Source of the DNA: JACMNW01 sp963708425
GTDB taxonomy: Bacteria; Pseudomonadota; Alphaproteobacteria; Rhodobacterales; Rhodobacteraceae
Length of the DNA stretch: 64,000 nucleotides
Direction of reading: 5' to 3'
Assembly (NCBI GenBank): GCA_963708425.1
Contig: OY970206.1
Span: 2,232,001-2,296,000, forward strand
The position numbers and the translations under genes were made by a program. The notes beneath the pieces were generated by a model. It was not told where the DNA came from. It ran no database searches and worked only from the letters and a program-made list of their open reading frames with translations. Positions 34,953 through 42,975 of this stretch are shown here, in pieces; positions within the stretch are counted from its first letter, which is position 1; each line of letters begins with the position of its first letter.

Positions 34953-34973
34953 GTGTTACCGATGCCGTAACAC
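34953..34973. promoter_or_regulatory. Inverted repeat GTGTTAC-N7-GTAACAC
   Basis: Two perfect 7-bp arms are separated by 7 bases in the arsR-atpI gap, 72 bases upstream of the arsR start. The same arm sequences recur inverted, without the spacer, at 35032-35047, so the two sites probably serve one regulator. Confidence 0.5.
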
Positions 34974-35031
34974 AGTTAAAATCGAGTTAACAGGAATCGC
35001 GAAGTTACATGTTTTCAATTGCTTACACATC

Positions 35032-35047
35032 GTAACACGCGTGTTAC
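35032..35047. promoter_or_regulatory. Perfect palindrome GTAACACGCGTGTTAC upstream of atpI
   Basis: This 16-bp perfect palindrome ends 7 bases before the likely -35 box of the atp operon, a placement that suits an activator. It contains the GTAACAC and GTGTTAC arms seen at 34953-34973 and the CACGCGTG core seen before rplS. Confidence 0.5.
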
Positions 35048-35054
35048 CGATAGC

Positions 35055-35083
35055 TTGACTTAAAGCCGCCGTCTGCGTACCTA
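35055..35083 (+). promoter_or_regulatory. Likely sigma-70 promoter of the F0 operon
   Basis: TTGACT (35055-35060), a 17-base spacer, and TACCTA (35078-35083) lie 27 bases before the atpI start. The -35 box is nearly ideal and the spacing optimal. Confidence 0.55.
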
Positions 35084-35109
35084 TCCCTCGACTGAGAAGG
35101 GGCAGATTC

Positions 35110-35469
35110 ATGCCGGAAGAACCCGATTCCGACCGATTAAAGGCCCTCACGGCCCGCATCGACCGGATCAAGGGCAAACCGGTGGGGGCAAAAACCAACG
35201 CAGTCAAAGGTTTCTCGCAAGGCGAGGTGGCCTGGAGGATGATCATCGAACTCGTGACCGGCATGTTGCTGGGAATGGGGATCGGTTACGGTTTGGACGC
35301 GGTCTTCGGAACGCTTCCCATCTTTCTGGTGATCTTCTCGCTGATCGGTTTTGCTGCGGGCATCAAAACGATGCTGGGCACGGCGAAACAGTTGGCGGCG
35401 CGGAACAAGGCGGATTATCCCGCCGCAGATAAAGACGCGGGCATCCCCGCAGATGATGAAGAGGATTGA
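35110..35469 (+). CDS. atpI: ATP synthase protein I
   Basis: The 119-residue protein has a charged N-terminus, then AWRMIIELVTGMLLGMGIGYGLDAVFGTLPIFLVIFSLIGFAAGI with two membrane helices, as in the AtpI/Gsp family that helps assemble the c-ring. GAGAAGGGG precedes the ATG. It heads the F0 operon and ends 2 bases before atpB. Confidence 0.92.
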   Translation: MPEEPDSDRLKALTARIDRIKGKPVGAKTNAVKGFSQGEVAWRMIIELVTGMLLGMGIGYGLDAVFGTLPIFLVIFSLIGFAAGIKTMLGTAKQLAARNKADYPAADKDAGIPADDEED

Positions 35470-35471
35470 TC

Positions 35472-36239
35472 ATGGCTGTCGAGGCGGAAGGCGAACACGC
35501 GGCAAGCGGCTTGAACATCCATCCGATGGATCAGTTCGTCGTGAAGCCGCTGTTTGGCGGCGATACGATCAATTGGTATACCCCAACCAACGTCACGCTT
35601 TGGATGGGCCTCGCCGTGCTGGCCGTGATCGCCCTGCTTGTTCTCGGAACCAGCCGCCGGTCGATCATCCCGTCGCGCCTTCAATCCATTGGCGAGCTGC
35701 TGTACGGGTTCATCCATAACATGGTCGAGGAAGTGACCGGCCACGATGGGATCAAATATTTCCCCTACGTGATGACCCTGTTCATGTTCGTGCTGCTGGC
35801 CAACCTGCTTGGCCTGATCCCGATGAGCTTTTCCACCACCTCGCATTTCGCCATCACCGCCACGTTGGCCCTGCTGGTGTTTTTTGCGGTCACCATTCTT
35901 GGGCTTGTCAGACAGGGCATCGGCTTTCTGGGTATGTTTTGGGTCTCATCCGCGCCGCTGGCCCTGCGTCCGATTTTGGCGCTGATCGAAGTGATCTCTT
36001 ACTTCGTCCGCCCGCTGAGCCATTCCATTCGTCTTGGCGGCAACATCATGGCGGGCCATGCCGTGATCAAGGTTTTTGCGGGCTTTGCTGGCGCATTGGG
36101 TGTGGCTTCGGTCGTGCCAATCGCGGCAATCGCCGCAATCTATGGGCTGGAGCTGCTGGTTGCGGTGGTTCAGGCTTACGTTTTCACTATTCTGACCTGC
36201 GTTTACTTGCGTGACGCAGTGGGCGGCACCCACCACTAG
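35472..36239 (+). CDS. atpB: ATP synthase F0 subunit a
   Basis: Subunit a forms the two proton half-channels. The 255-residue membrane protein has NIHPMDQF, LANLLGLIPMSF and the essential Arg in SHSIRLGGNIMAGH, with the closing helix ELLVAVVQAYVFTILTCVYLRDA. ATG 35472 was chosen over TTG 35466. It is followed by a 59-bp gap before atpE. Confidence 0.96.
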   Translation: MAVEAEGEHAASGLNIHPMDQFVVKPLFGGDTINWYTPTNVTLWMGLAVLAVIALLVLGTSRRSIIPSRLQSIGELLYGFIHNMVEEVTGHDGIKYFPYVMTLFMFVLLANLLGLIPMSFSTTSHFAITATLALLVFFAVTILGLVRQGIGFLGMFWVSSAPLALRPILALIEVISYFVRPLSHSIRLGGNIMAGHAVIKVFAGFAGALGVASVVPIAAIAAIYGLELLVAVVQAYVFTILTCVYLRDAVGGTHH

Positions 36240-36298
36240 GGCCTCCACAAGGGTCTTTAACCAATCCAATCATTCCATTCCAAACAAGGAGCACGACT

Positions 36299-36535
36299 AT
36301 GGAAGGCGATATCGCAGAAATGGGTAAGTTCATCGGCGCAGGCTTGGCCACGATTGGTCTTGGCGGTGCTGGTATCGGCGTGGGCCACATTGCAGGGAAC
36401 TTCCTTGCTGGCGCACTTCGCAACCCATCAGCGGCCCCCGGCCAAATGGCCAACCTGTTCGTCGGCATCGCGTTTGCCGAAGCACTCGGCATCTTCTCTT
36501 TCCTGATCGCCCTTCTGCTGCTGTTCGCAGTCTGA
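36299..36535 (+). CDS. atpE: ATP synthase F0 subunit c
   Basis: The 78-residue c subunit has two helices joined by the polar loop RNPSAAPGQ. The proton-binding carboxylate is Glu61 in FAEALGIF. The first helix has the Gly-rich GLGGAGIGVG pattern that packs the ring. Nothing suggests sodium binding beyond the usual residues. AAGGAG precedes the ATG. Confidence 0.96.
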   Translation: MEGDIAEMGKFIGAGLATIGLGGAGIGVGHIAGNFLAGALRNPSAAPGQMANLFVGIAFAEALGIFSFLIALLLLFAV

Positions 36536-36612
36536 TCCTTTAGGACCAAGCTTCCGGCGGGGTGGCTAACACCACCCAGCCGGGTTATCTTAGGTTCCGC
36601 GAGGAGAATGTT

Positions 36613-37155
36613 ATGGCGACAACAGCGACCGAGGCCGTTACGGGTGCGGCGGAAAATGCCGAGAAGACCGGCCTGCCACAGCTGAACTTTGACACGTTCC
36701 CGAACCAGATCTTCTGGTTGGCGGTGACGCTTGTTTTGATCTATCTGGTGCTGTCGCGCGTGGCTTTGCCGCGTATCGGTGCAGTGCTGGCTGAACGTAT
36801 CGGCACAATCACCAATGATCTGGCTGCTGCCGAAGAGCTGAAGCAAAAGGCCGTGCAGGCCGAAAACGCCTATAACGATGCGTTGGCAACGGCGCGCGGC
36901 GAGGCCGCAAAGATTGTGGCTGCGGCGAAAGCTGACATTCAGAAAGATCTGGATATAGCGACCGCCAAGGCGGATGCGGAGATTGCTGCTAAAGCGGTGG
37001 AATCTGAAAAGACGATCAACGAGATCAAAGCTGGTGCGATGGATGCAATTTCCGAAGTAGCCAACGCAACTGCCAAGGAATTGGTGGCGGCTTTGGGCGG
37101 CAAAGCTGACGCGAAATCAATCACGGCGGCGGTTACCGCCCGATTGAAGGGATAA
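36613..37155 (+). CDS. atpX: ATP synthase F0 subunit b' (peripheral stalk)
   Basis: The 180-residue protein has an extended N-terminus, a single membrane helix (IFWLAVTLVLIYLVLSRVAL) and a long Ala/Glu/Lys-rich coiled coil. It pairs with subunit b in the peripheral stalk; a separate b' is typical of photosynthetic-type and alphaproteobacterial synthases. GAGGAG precedes ATG 36613, so the longer frame from 36562 was rejected. Confidence 0.93.
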   Translation: MATTATEAVTGAAENAEKTGLPQLNFDTFPNQIFWLAVTLVLIYLVLSRVALPRIGAVLAERIGTITNDLAAAEELKQKAVQAENAYNDALATARGEAAKIVAAAKADIQKDLDIATAKADAEIAAKAVESEKTINEIKAGAMDAISEVANATAKELVAALGGKADAKSITAAVTARLKG

Positions 37156-37158
37156 GCC

Positions 37159-37713
37159 ATGAAAAAGCTGATCATTGCTCTGATCTTGGTGGGTCAACCG
37201 GTGTTTGCGGCGACAGGCCCGTTCATTTCGCTGAACAACACTGACTTTGTTGTTCTGATCGCCTTTGTCGCGTTCGTGGCACTGCTGGTTTACATGGGCG
37301 TGCCGGGCAAGTTGACCGGAATGCTTGATGCCCGGGCGGTGCGGATCAAAGCCGATCTGGAAGAAGCACGCAATCTGCGCGAAGAGGCCAAGACCATTCT
37401 GGCGTCGTATGAGCGCAAGCAGCGTGAAGTGCAGGTGCAATCTGACCGCATCGTTGCAGGTGCGCGAGAAGAGGCCATCGCGGCGGCAAAGCAGGCTAAG
37501 GCAGACCTGAAAGCCGCGATTGCCCGACGGCTTGCCGCAGCGCAGGATCAGATCGCATCAGCCGAAGCGTCGGCAGTGCGTCAGGTGCGTGAACGCGCGG
37601 TATCGGTTGCAGTTGCGGTTGCGGGGGACGTTCTTTCCAAGCAGATGACTGCCGAAACAGTTGGTTCGTCGATTGATGAGGCAATTGTGCAGGTCGAGGC
37701 GCGTTTGCACTGA
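37159..37713 (+). CDS. atpF: ATP synthase F0 subunit b
   Basis: This 184-residue stalk subunit has an N-terminal signal-like stretch, then a membrane helix (FVVLIAFVAFVALLVYMGV), the PGKLTGMLDARA neck, and a long charged helix for dimerisation with b'. It ends the F0 operon; a two-way terminator follows. The F1 genes are not nearby, as expected for this order. Confidence 0.95.
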   Translation: MKKLIIALILVGQPVFAATGPFISLNNTDFVVLIAFVAFVALLVYMGVPGKLTGMLDARAVRIKADLEEARNLREEAKTILASYERKQREVQVQSDRIVAGAREEAIAAAKQAKADLKAAIARRLAAAQDQIASAEASAVRQVRERAVSVAVAVAGDVLSKQMTAETVGSSIDEAIVQVEARLH

Positions 37714-37728
37714 TCTTTTGACATTGCG

Positions 37729-37760
37729 AAAAATGCCCGGTCGTTGGATCGGGCATTTTT
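37729..37760. terminator. Bidirectional terminator between atpF and gntR
   Basis: AAAAATGCCCG (37729-37739) and CGGGCATTTTT (37750-37760) form a perfect 11-bp stem with a 10-base loop. T-runs occur on both strands, so it can end the atp transcript and the convergent gntR transcript. Confidence 0.9.
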
Positions 37761-37779
37761 CATTTATGACGCGTCTGTC

Positions 37780-38547
37780 TTAGCGGCTCTGTTCATGCTC
37801 GAACCGCTGTTTGGCTACCGCCTCATTGCGTTCGGCCTTGATCTGGTCTGCAAGCGATTGCTCGACATAGCTTAGATGCGCTGTCACGGCGGCACGTGCC
37901 GCGACCGGATCACGGGCTTGCAAGCCGATATTTATTTGGCGGTGCTGATCCAGCAGCGTCTCACGCGTCATGCGTTGTTTGAACATGATCTGGCGGTTGT
38001 AGAACACGCCTTGGCGGAGCAGATCGAACATCGACCGCATCATGTGCAGCATGATGATGTTATGGCTGGCTTCGATGATTGCCATGTGAAACTCGGCGTC
38101 CAGGGCTGCTTCATCGGATGGATCGCGTTTGGCGTGGGCAGCCTCCATCTTTTCAAAGATCATGTTGATGACCAGCAAATCGGTGTCTGATCCAAGAGTG
38201 GCGGCGCGTTCGGCTGCCAAACCTTCCATATCGCGTCGGAAGGCAATGTAATCGAACACGGCCTCTTCGTGGCTGGCGAAAAGATGCACCAAGCCTTCGG
38301 AAAACGCCGATCCCAGAACATCAGCCACAAAGATGCCGGCACCGGGGCGGCTGACCAGCAGGCCCCGGTCATGCAGATCGGCGATCGCTTCGCGCAGTGA
38401 CGGGCGCGATACGCCTAGGCGCTCGGACAGTTCGCGTTCCGCGGGCAGCCGTTCACCGGGGCGCAAAATGCCGCGCAGGATCAGTAGCTCGATTTGGCGC
38501 ACCACCGACAGCGAAAGCTTTTCCGCCTGAATTTTCAGAAATGGCAT
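37780..38547 (-). CDS. GntR-family regulator with FCD domain
   Basis: The 255-residue protein has the GntR winged helix (GERLPAERELSERLGVSRPSLREAIADLHDRGLL) and a C-terminal all-helical FCD domain with metal-ligand type His/Asp (DAEFHMAIIEASHN, and HLSYVEQ). PdhR, GlcC and LldR belong to this branch and sense organic acids. An ATTGGT-N11-ACC repeat lies 14-36 bases upstream of its start and again before glcD, which suggests autoregulation and control of glycolate oxidase. The effector is not known. Confidence 0.88.
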   Translation of the reverse strand: MPFLKIQAEKLSLSVVRQIELLILRGILRPGERLPAERELSERLGVSRPSLREAIADLHDRGLLVSRPGAGIFVADVLGSAFSEGLVHLFASHEEAVFDYIAFRRDMEGLAAERAATLGSDTDLLVINMIFEKMEAAHAKRDPSDEAALDAEFHMAIIEASHNIIMLHMMRSMFDLLRQGVFYNRQIMFKQRMTRETLLDQHRQINIGLQARDPVAARAAVTAHLSYVEQSLADQIKAERNEAVAKQRFEHEQSR

Positions 38548-38560
38548 GGTTTTCCCCGAA

Positions 38561-38583
38561 ATTGGTTAAAGTTTTAGACCACA
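38561..38583. promoter_or_regulatory. Candidate GntR operator ATTGGT-N11-ACCACA
   Basis: ATTGGT (38561-38566) and ACCACA (38578-38583) flank an 11-base AT-rich spacer. The preceding 11 bases, GAAATTGGTTA, are identical to those at the glcD site (57822-57832), and spacing is the same. ATTGGT is the half-site known for PdhR and UxuR, although they use a shorter gap. Confidence 0.6.
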
Positions 38584-38600
38584 TGCCAAGAAGCGCAATG

Positions 38601-38629
38601 AAAAACAGCCGAGGCGATGCCCCGGCTGT
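38601..38629 (-). terminator. Terminator of the OmpA-like lipoprotein gene
   Basis: Read on the minus strand, ACAGCCG and CGGCTGT arms, extended by GGC/GCC, form a stable hairpin followed by TTTTT. It lies 23 bases after the lipoprotein stop and isolates that gene from gntR. Confidence 0.75.
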
Positions 38630-38651
38630 CTAATCAGTCCTGATATTTCGA

Positions 38652-39308
38652 TCAGGCTGTTGGGCGGATGATGATTTCCACCCGGCGGTTTGCGGCGCGG
38701 CCTTCGGGCGTCAGGTTTGACGCGTTTGGCAGCGGTTGGTCTTCGCCACGGCCAAAGGCAGCGATCCGGGCATTTGGCACGCCAGCCTCGCGCAGCACGT
38801 TGGCCACGGAAACGGCGCGGCGCTGCGACAGGTCTTGGTTATAGGCCGACGAGCCCGTGTTATCGGTGTGGCCGACAACTTCGATCTGGCTGTTAGGATA
38901 TTGCTGCAGATTTGACGCGATCGCCTTGATGTCACGCGTGAGATCAGGGCGCAGAGAGGCGCTGTCGGTGGCGAAGAGCAGGTCTTGCGGCATGTTGACG
39001 ACCAGATACTGGCCGTTATTGGTGACGGTGAAGTTGCTGTTCACGGCGCGCAGATCGGCTGCCTGCCGATCAAGGGTGTCGCCGATAGCGCCTCCGATTG
39101 CGGCACCGATGCCGGCACCGACCACGGCCTTCGCCAGCTTGTTATCACCGCTGCTGGCACCGATTGCGCCGCCCAGCAGCGCACCAGTTATAGCACCGCC
39201 GCGCGCGCGCGCGTTCGGGTCACCCGGAAAAGCGTTTGGATCGACCGTGCAGGCCGTCATGCCGAAAATGCCAAGAGATGCTACGATCAGGGGTGTTTTG
39301 AAGTTCAT
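38652..39308 (-). CDS. OmpA-family outer-membrane lipoprotein
   Basis: The 218-residue precursor has a lipoprotein signal with Cys20 (FGMTAC), a Gly-rich glycine-zipper region (GGAITGALLGGAIGASSGDNKLAKAVVGAGIGAAIGGAIGD, about 37-77), and a C-terminal OmpA domain that binds peptidoglycan (LLFATDSASLRPD, EVVGHTDNTGS, NQDLSQRRAVSVANVL, GRGEDQP, NRRVEIII). It probably ties the outer membrane to the wall. It resembles YiaD. A CG-dinucleotide run near 39200-39215 codes for RARG. Confidence 0.9.
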   Translation of the reverse strand: MNFKTPLIVASLGIFGMTACTVDPNAFPGDPNARARGGAITGALLGGAIGASSGDNKLAKAVVGAGIGAAIGGAIGDTLDRQAADLRAVNSNFTVTNNGQYLVVNMPQDLLFATDSASLRPDLTRDIKAIASNLQQYPNSQIEVVGHTDNTGSSAYNQDLSQRRAVSVANVLREAGVPNARIAAFGRGEDQPLPNASNLTPEGRAANRRVEIIIRPTA

Positions 39309-39414
39309 ATCTGCCGCCTCGTTTCAGGGGGCCCGTTTGCCGGGCTCCACAGTCTTATAGCAATGCGCGCCAGTCAGCGAAAGATCGTCACCCCAAGCGG
39401 CAGAATTTCGCCCA

Positions 39415-40263
39415 TCACAACTCTGTGCGGGCGGCCTCCCACGCCAGCATGGCGCGTTTGACGGGCAGGCCCCAGTGATAACCACCAAGCCCGCCCGATT
39501 TGCGCATGGCCCGGTGGCAAGGGATCAGCCAGCTGATGGGATTACGGCCGACGGCGGTGCCGACGGCGCGCACAGCGTTAGCATGGCCGACAGCACCCGC
39601 AAGTTCGGTGTAGGTGGTGACGTGGCCGGTTGGAATTTGCAAAAGTGCCTCCCACACCTTAATCTGGAATGGCGCGCCGATCAGGTGCAGCTTTGTTTCG
39701 GCGGGGCTGTCATCAGTGCCGAACGCCCTGCCGATATAGGGGGCTACAGTTGCGTCATCGCGGATGTAGCTGGCCTTGGGCCAACGGCCTTTCATGTCGG
39801 CCAAAGCTGCGTCAAGGCCAGTTTCGTCGGTGAACGCCAGCCCACACAGTCCGCGATCGGTGGCCATGGCCAACGCTTGCCCAAACGGCGTTGGGAACAG
39901 GCCCCAGGAAATGGCCAGACCATCGCCACCACGAGCAAAGTCACCGGGGCTCATCGCTTCCCAACGCAGGAACAGATCGTGCAGACGGCCACCGCCGGAC
40001 AGCCCGGCGGACATAGAGGTTTCCAGCACCGAAAAGCGGCTGGCGAGCAGGCGCTTGGCGTGATCCAGCGTCAGGTATTGCTGATATCGTTTGGGCGAGA
40101 CACCGACCCACTGCGAAAACACGCGTTGAAAATGTGCGGGGCTCATGTCCATGCGGCCAGCCAGATCTTCCAGCGTCAGCGACGGGCCGCCTTCGTCAAT
40201 ATGGCGCAGAGCGCGGGCGATGACAGCGTAATGATAGGCGGGGGCGTCGGTTGTGTTGGTCAT
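39415..40263 (-). CDS. AraC-type domain fused to O6-methylguanine-DNA methyltransferase
   Basis: The 282-residue protein joins an N-terminal AraC-like helix-turn-helix (LTLEDLAGRMDMSPAHFQRVFSQWVGVSPKRYQQYLTL) to a C-terminal Ogt domain with the active site IPCHR (Cys249) and GHVTTYTELA and GGLGGYHWGL. It is Ada without the zinc-binding methylphosphotriester domain, so it should repair O6-methylguanine and may regulate, but cannot sense DNA backbone methylation the Ada way. GGAG precedes ATG 40263. It is divergent from the repair gene nth. Confidence 0.9.
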   Translation of the reverse strand: MTNTTDAPAYHYAVIARALRHIDEGGPSLTLEDLAGRMDMSPAHFQRVFSQWVGVSPKRYQQYLTLDHAKRLLASRFSVLETSMSAGLSGGGRLHDLFLRWEAMSPGDFARGGDGLAISWGLFPTPFGQALAMATDRGLCGLAFTDETGLDAALADMKGRWPKASYIRDDATVAPYIGRAFGTDDSPAETKLHLIGAPFQIKVWEALLQIPTGHVTTYTELAGAVGHANAVRAVGTAVGRNPISWLIPCHRAMRKSGGLGGYHWGLPVKRAMLAWEAARTEL

Positions 40264-40368
40264 GGCAATCTCCTTACCCGGCAAGATATGCTGCCAGTGC
40301 CGCCGCTGCGACCCGGAAATTGCGCCTTCGCGCTTGCCGGATCGGGGTGGTTCGGGCATATCGCAGCC

Positions 40369-41013
40369 ATGGCGAGCCAGCTTCCCTATGCCGCGATGCA
40401 AGCGATCTTTTCCCGGTTTCAGGCAATTGAGCCGGAACCGAAGGGCGAATTGCACCATCTGAACGCCTATACGCTGCTGGTCGCAGTGGCACTTTCGGCG
40501 CAGGCGACAGATGCTGGCGTGAACAAGGCGACGAAGCCGTTGTTCGCAATTGCCGATACGCCGCAGAAGATGCTGGATTTGGGCGAACAGGCGCTGATCC
40601 AGCATATCAAGACCATCGGACTGTTTCGCAACAAAGCGCGCAATGTCATTCGCCTTAGCCAGATTTTGGTTGATGGTTATGGTGGCGAAGTGCCGTCCTC
40701 GCGCGCCGCCCTGCAGTCGCTGCCGGGGGTCGGGCGCAAGACGGCGAACGTGGTTTTGAACATGTGGTTTCGGCTGCCGTCGCAAGCGGTAGACACGCAT
40801 ATATTTCGGCTTGGCAACAGGTCTGGCATCGCACCGGGCCGCGATGTTGATGCCGTAGAGCGAGCGATTGAAGATAACGTTCCCGCCGAATATCAGTTGC
40901 ACGCGCATCACTGGATGATCTTGCATGGCCGCTACATCTGCGTGGCGCGCAAACCGAAATGCGGCATCTGCCCGATCCGCGAGCACTGTCTTTTTGAGGA
41001 TAAAACCGAATGA
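40369..41013 (+). CDS. nth: Endonuclease III
   Basis: Nth removes oxidised pyrimidines and cuts abasic sites. The 214-residue protein has the helix-hairpin-helix LPGVGRKTANVVLN with catalytic Lys124, Asp142 in VDTHIFRLGNR, and the 4Fe-4S loop Cys191-x6-Cys198-x2-Cys201-x5-Cys207. I chose ATG 40369; the open frame upstream overlaps the divergent Ogt gene. Its stop overlaps the PfkB start by ATGA. Confidence 0.95.
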   Translation: MASQLPYAAMQAIFSRFQAIEPEPKGELHHLNAYTLLVAVALSAQATDAGVNKATKPLFAIADTPQKMLDLGEQALIQHIKTIGLFRNKARNVIRLSQILVDGYGGEVPSSRAALQSLPGVGRKTANVVLNMWFRLPSQAVDTHIFRLGNRSGIAPGRDVDAVERAIEDNVPAEYQLHAHHWMILHGRYICVARKPKCGICPIREHCLFEDKTE

Positions 41014-41993
41014 AATCGTATCAGGTTGTCGGCATCGGCAATGCCATTGTCGATGTGTTCTGCAGCGCCGATGACAGCTTTGTAGAGCTTATGGGTATTG
41101 AAAAAGGCATCATGCAGTTGGTGGAACGCGAACGCGGCGAAATGCTGTACGCGGCGATGAAAGACCGGATGCAGGCACCGGGTGGGTCGGTTGCGAATAC
41201 GCTGGCGGGTCTTGGCAACCTTGGCCTGACCACAGCCTTTATCGGGCGGGTGCATGATGATGCCTTGGGCCGGTTTTATGCGCATGCGATGGCCGACAAT
41301 GGCACGGATTTTGTCAACGCGCCGGTGGCGGGAGGTGATTTGCCGACGTCTCGATCGATGATCTTTGTGTCACCGGATGGTGAGCGGTCGATGAATACCT
41401 ATCTGGGGATTTCGTCCGAGCTGGGGCCGATTGACGTGTCGGATGATGTGGCGGGGCAGGCGGAAATTCTGTTTCTGGAAGGTTATCTTTATGACAAACT
41501 AAAGGGCAAGCAGGCGTTTGAGCGGGCGGTTCAGCTGTGTCATGCCAGCGGCGGCAAGGCCGGTATCGCGTTGTCAGACCCGTTTTGTGTTGATCGGCAC
41601 CGGGATGATTTTCGTCGTCTGGTGAAGGACTTGGACTACGTGATCGGGAATGAACATGAATGGTCATCGCTGTATCAAACAGATTTGTCGGCGGCGCTGG
41701 AACAGGCGGCGGCGGATTCCGGTTTGGTCGTTTGCACGCGGTCTGGCCATGATGTGATTGTGGTGCGTGGCGATGAGCAGGCGATTGTGCCTGTGCGCAA
41801 AATTGTGCCTGTGGATGCGACGGGCGCGGGGGATCAGTTTGCAGCGGGCTTTCTTTACGGTTTGGCCACGGGGCAAAGCCTCTCCAACTGCGGGCGTATG
41901 GGCTGTGTCGCCGCGGCTGAGGTGATCAGCCATTTTGGCGCAAGACCAGAAACTGATCTGAAGGCACTGTTCCGCAAAGAAGGGCTGATCTGA
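41010..41993 (+). CDS. PfkB-family carbohydrate or adenosine kinase
   Basis: The 327-residue kinase has the PfkB N-terminal GIGNAIVDVFC, the GGSVANTLAGLGNLG substrate loop, and the C-terminal signature DATGAGDQFAAGFLYG with the catalytic Asp. The MKSYQVVGIGNAIVD start is close to alphaproteobacterial proteins labelled adenosine kinase; a sugar substrate is equally possible from sequence. It is coupled to nth by a 4-bp overlap. Confidence 0.87.
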   Translation: MKSYQVVGIGNAIVDVFCSADDSFVELMGIEKGIMQLVERERGEMLYAAMKDRMQAPGGSVANTLAGLGNLGLTTAFIGRVHDDALGRFYAHAMADNGTDFVNAPVAGGDLPTSRSMIFVSPDGERSMNTYLGISSELGPIDVSDDVAGQAEILFLEGYLYDKLKGKQAFERAVQLCHASGGKAGIALSDPFCVDRHRDDFRRLVKDLDYVIGNEHEWSSLYQTDLSAALEQAAADSGLVVCTRSGHDVIVVRGDEQAIVPVRKIVPVDATGAGDQFAAGFLYGLATGQSLSNCGRMGCVAAAEVISHFGARPETDLKALFRKEGLI

Positions 41994-42008
41994 CGGATAC
42001 GGCTGGAG

Positions 42009-42827
42009 CTATTCCCCTAACTTGGCGTGAACCTCAGCCAGATCTACCGGGCCAAGCGGCATCTTGTTGGCCGGGTTGTCGAAGTCATAGTTGAACAGCT
42101 GAAAATCGCGCTTGTAGATTTCCCACATCAGATGGCGCGACAGATCGTCGAAATAGTCTTCGACCGGGTGCAGGCGTTTCGGCCCGTGGCCTTCGCTTTC
42201 GTTGAACTTCGGGATTTTCTTCAGATTCACCTTATGCTTGGTCTTGATGCTGTTCAGGACCACCTGCATGCCGTCGTCAAACGCTTCGGTAAAGAAGATG
42301 TGGTCGTAGCGCCCGCCATTGACGATGTAGGTTGAGACATGCCCGGCCATGGCTGACCAGTGGATGTCAGGCTCCATCGGTTTTCGCCAGCGAATGGTAT
42401 CGCGGGCAAACAGCAAGAAACGCCGGAACGATGCGATCTGGTCGAATTCGGCGGTGCCATCATCGCCACCGACGTCGATACCATATTTCTGGGTTAGCAG
42501 CGGCACCAGATTGCCCCGATAGCGTTTGCCGTTGCGCTGCACGCCGCAGATTTTGTCAAAGAACGACGACAGGATGCGCGTGTAGGGATTGCGCACGCAG
42601 GTAAAGGCATATGACGTGTGGTTTTTCACGTTATGCTCAATCTTCGGTTGGCTCGCCTCGATCGCCCACTTGTGCATGCCGCCAGTGGCATCGTGGATGT
42701 CGCCATCATAAAACTTACCATGATCGGAGTAGAACATGATCTGACCGATTGAAGAGCACGCGCATTTCGGCACGACCCGGTAAACCACGCTTTCGCTTTC
42801 CGTCATCCAAGTGCCGGGAAACCCCAT
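42009..42827 (-). CDS. Sulfotransferase family protein
   Basis: The 272-residue protein resembles the carbohydrate sulfotransferase family (Sulfotransfer_2). The 5'-phosphosulfate loop is RVVPKCACSSIGQ (about 17-29), and the 3'-phosphate site is CVRNPYTRILSSFFDK (about 83-98). It should move sulfate from PAPS to a glycan. Start ATG 42827 follows AGGCAGGA; the longer frame begins with TTG. It is divergent from a branching glycosyltransferase, so both may decorate the same surface polysaccharide; this is inference. Confidence 0.82.
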   Translation of the reverse strand: MGFPGTWMTESESVVYRVVPKCACSSIGQIMFYSDHGKFYDGDIHDATGGMHKWAIEASQPKIEHNVKNHTSYAFTCVRNPYTRILSSFFDKICGVQRNGKRYRGNLVPLLTQKYGIDVGGDDGTAEFDQIASFRRFLLFARDTIRWRKPMEPDIHWSAMAGHVSTYIVNGGRYDHIFFTEAFDDGMQVVLNSIKTKHKVNLKKIPKFNESEGHGPKRLHPVEDYFDDLSRHLMWEIYKRDFQLFNYDFDNPANKMPLGPVDLAEVHAKLGE

Positions 42828-42854
42828 GAAAATCCTGCCTTTTGCGTTCCGCAC

Positions 42855-42868
42855 TGCCAAGCTTGGCA
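42855..42868. promoter_or_regulatory. Palindrome TGCCAAGCTTGGCA between sulfotransferase and glycosyltransferase
   Basis: This perfect 14-bp palindrome lies in the 148-bp divergent gap, 28 bases upstream of the sulfotransferase start. The position suits an operator serving one or both genes. No matching regulator is nearby. Confidence 0.4.
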
Positions 42869-42975
42869 AACTGGAACAATAGACCCCAAAGAAGCAAACA
42901 AATGCTGTATTTTCAATGGCTGATAAAGCTATCTATGGAAACAATATGCGAAATAGCGCAGGCAGAGTTCATTGA

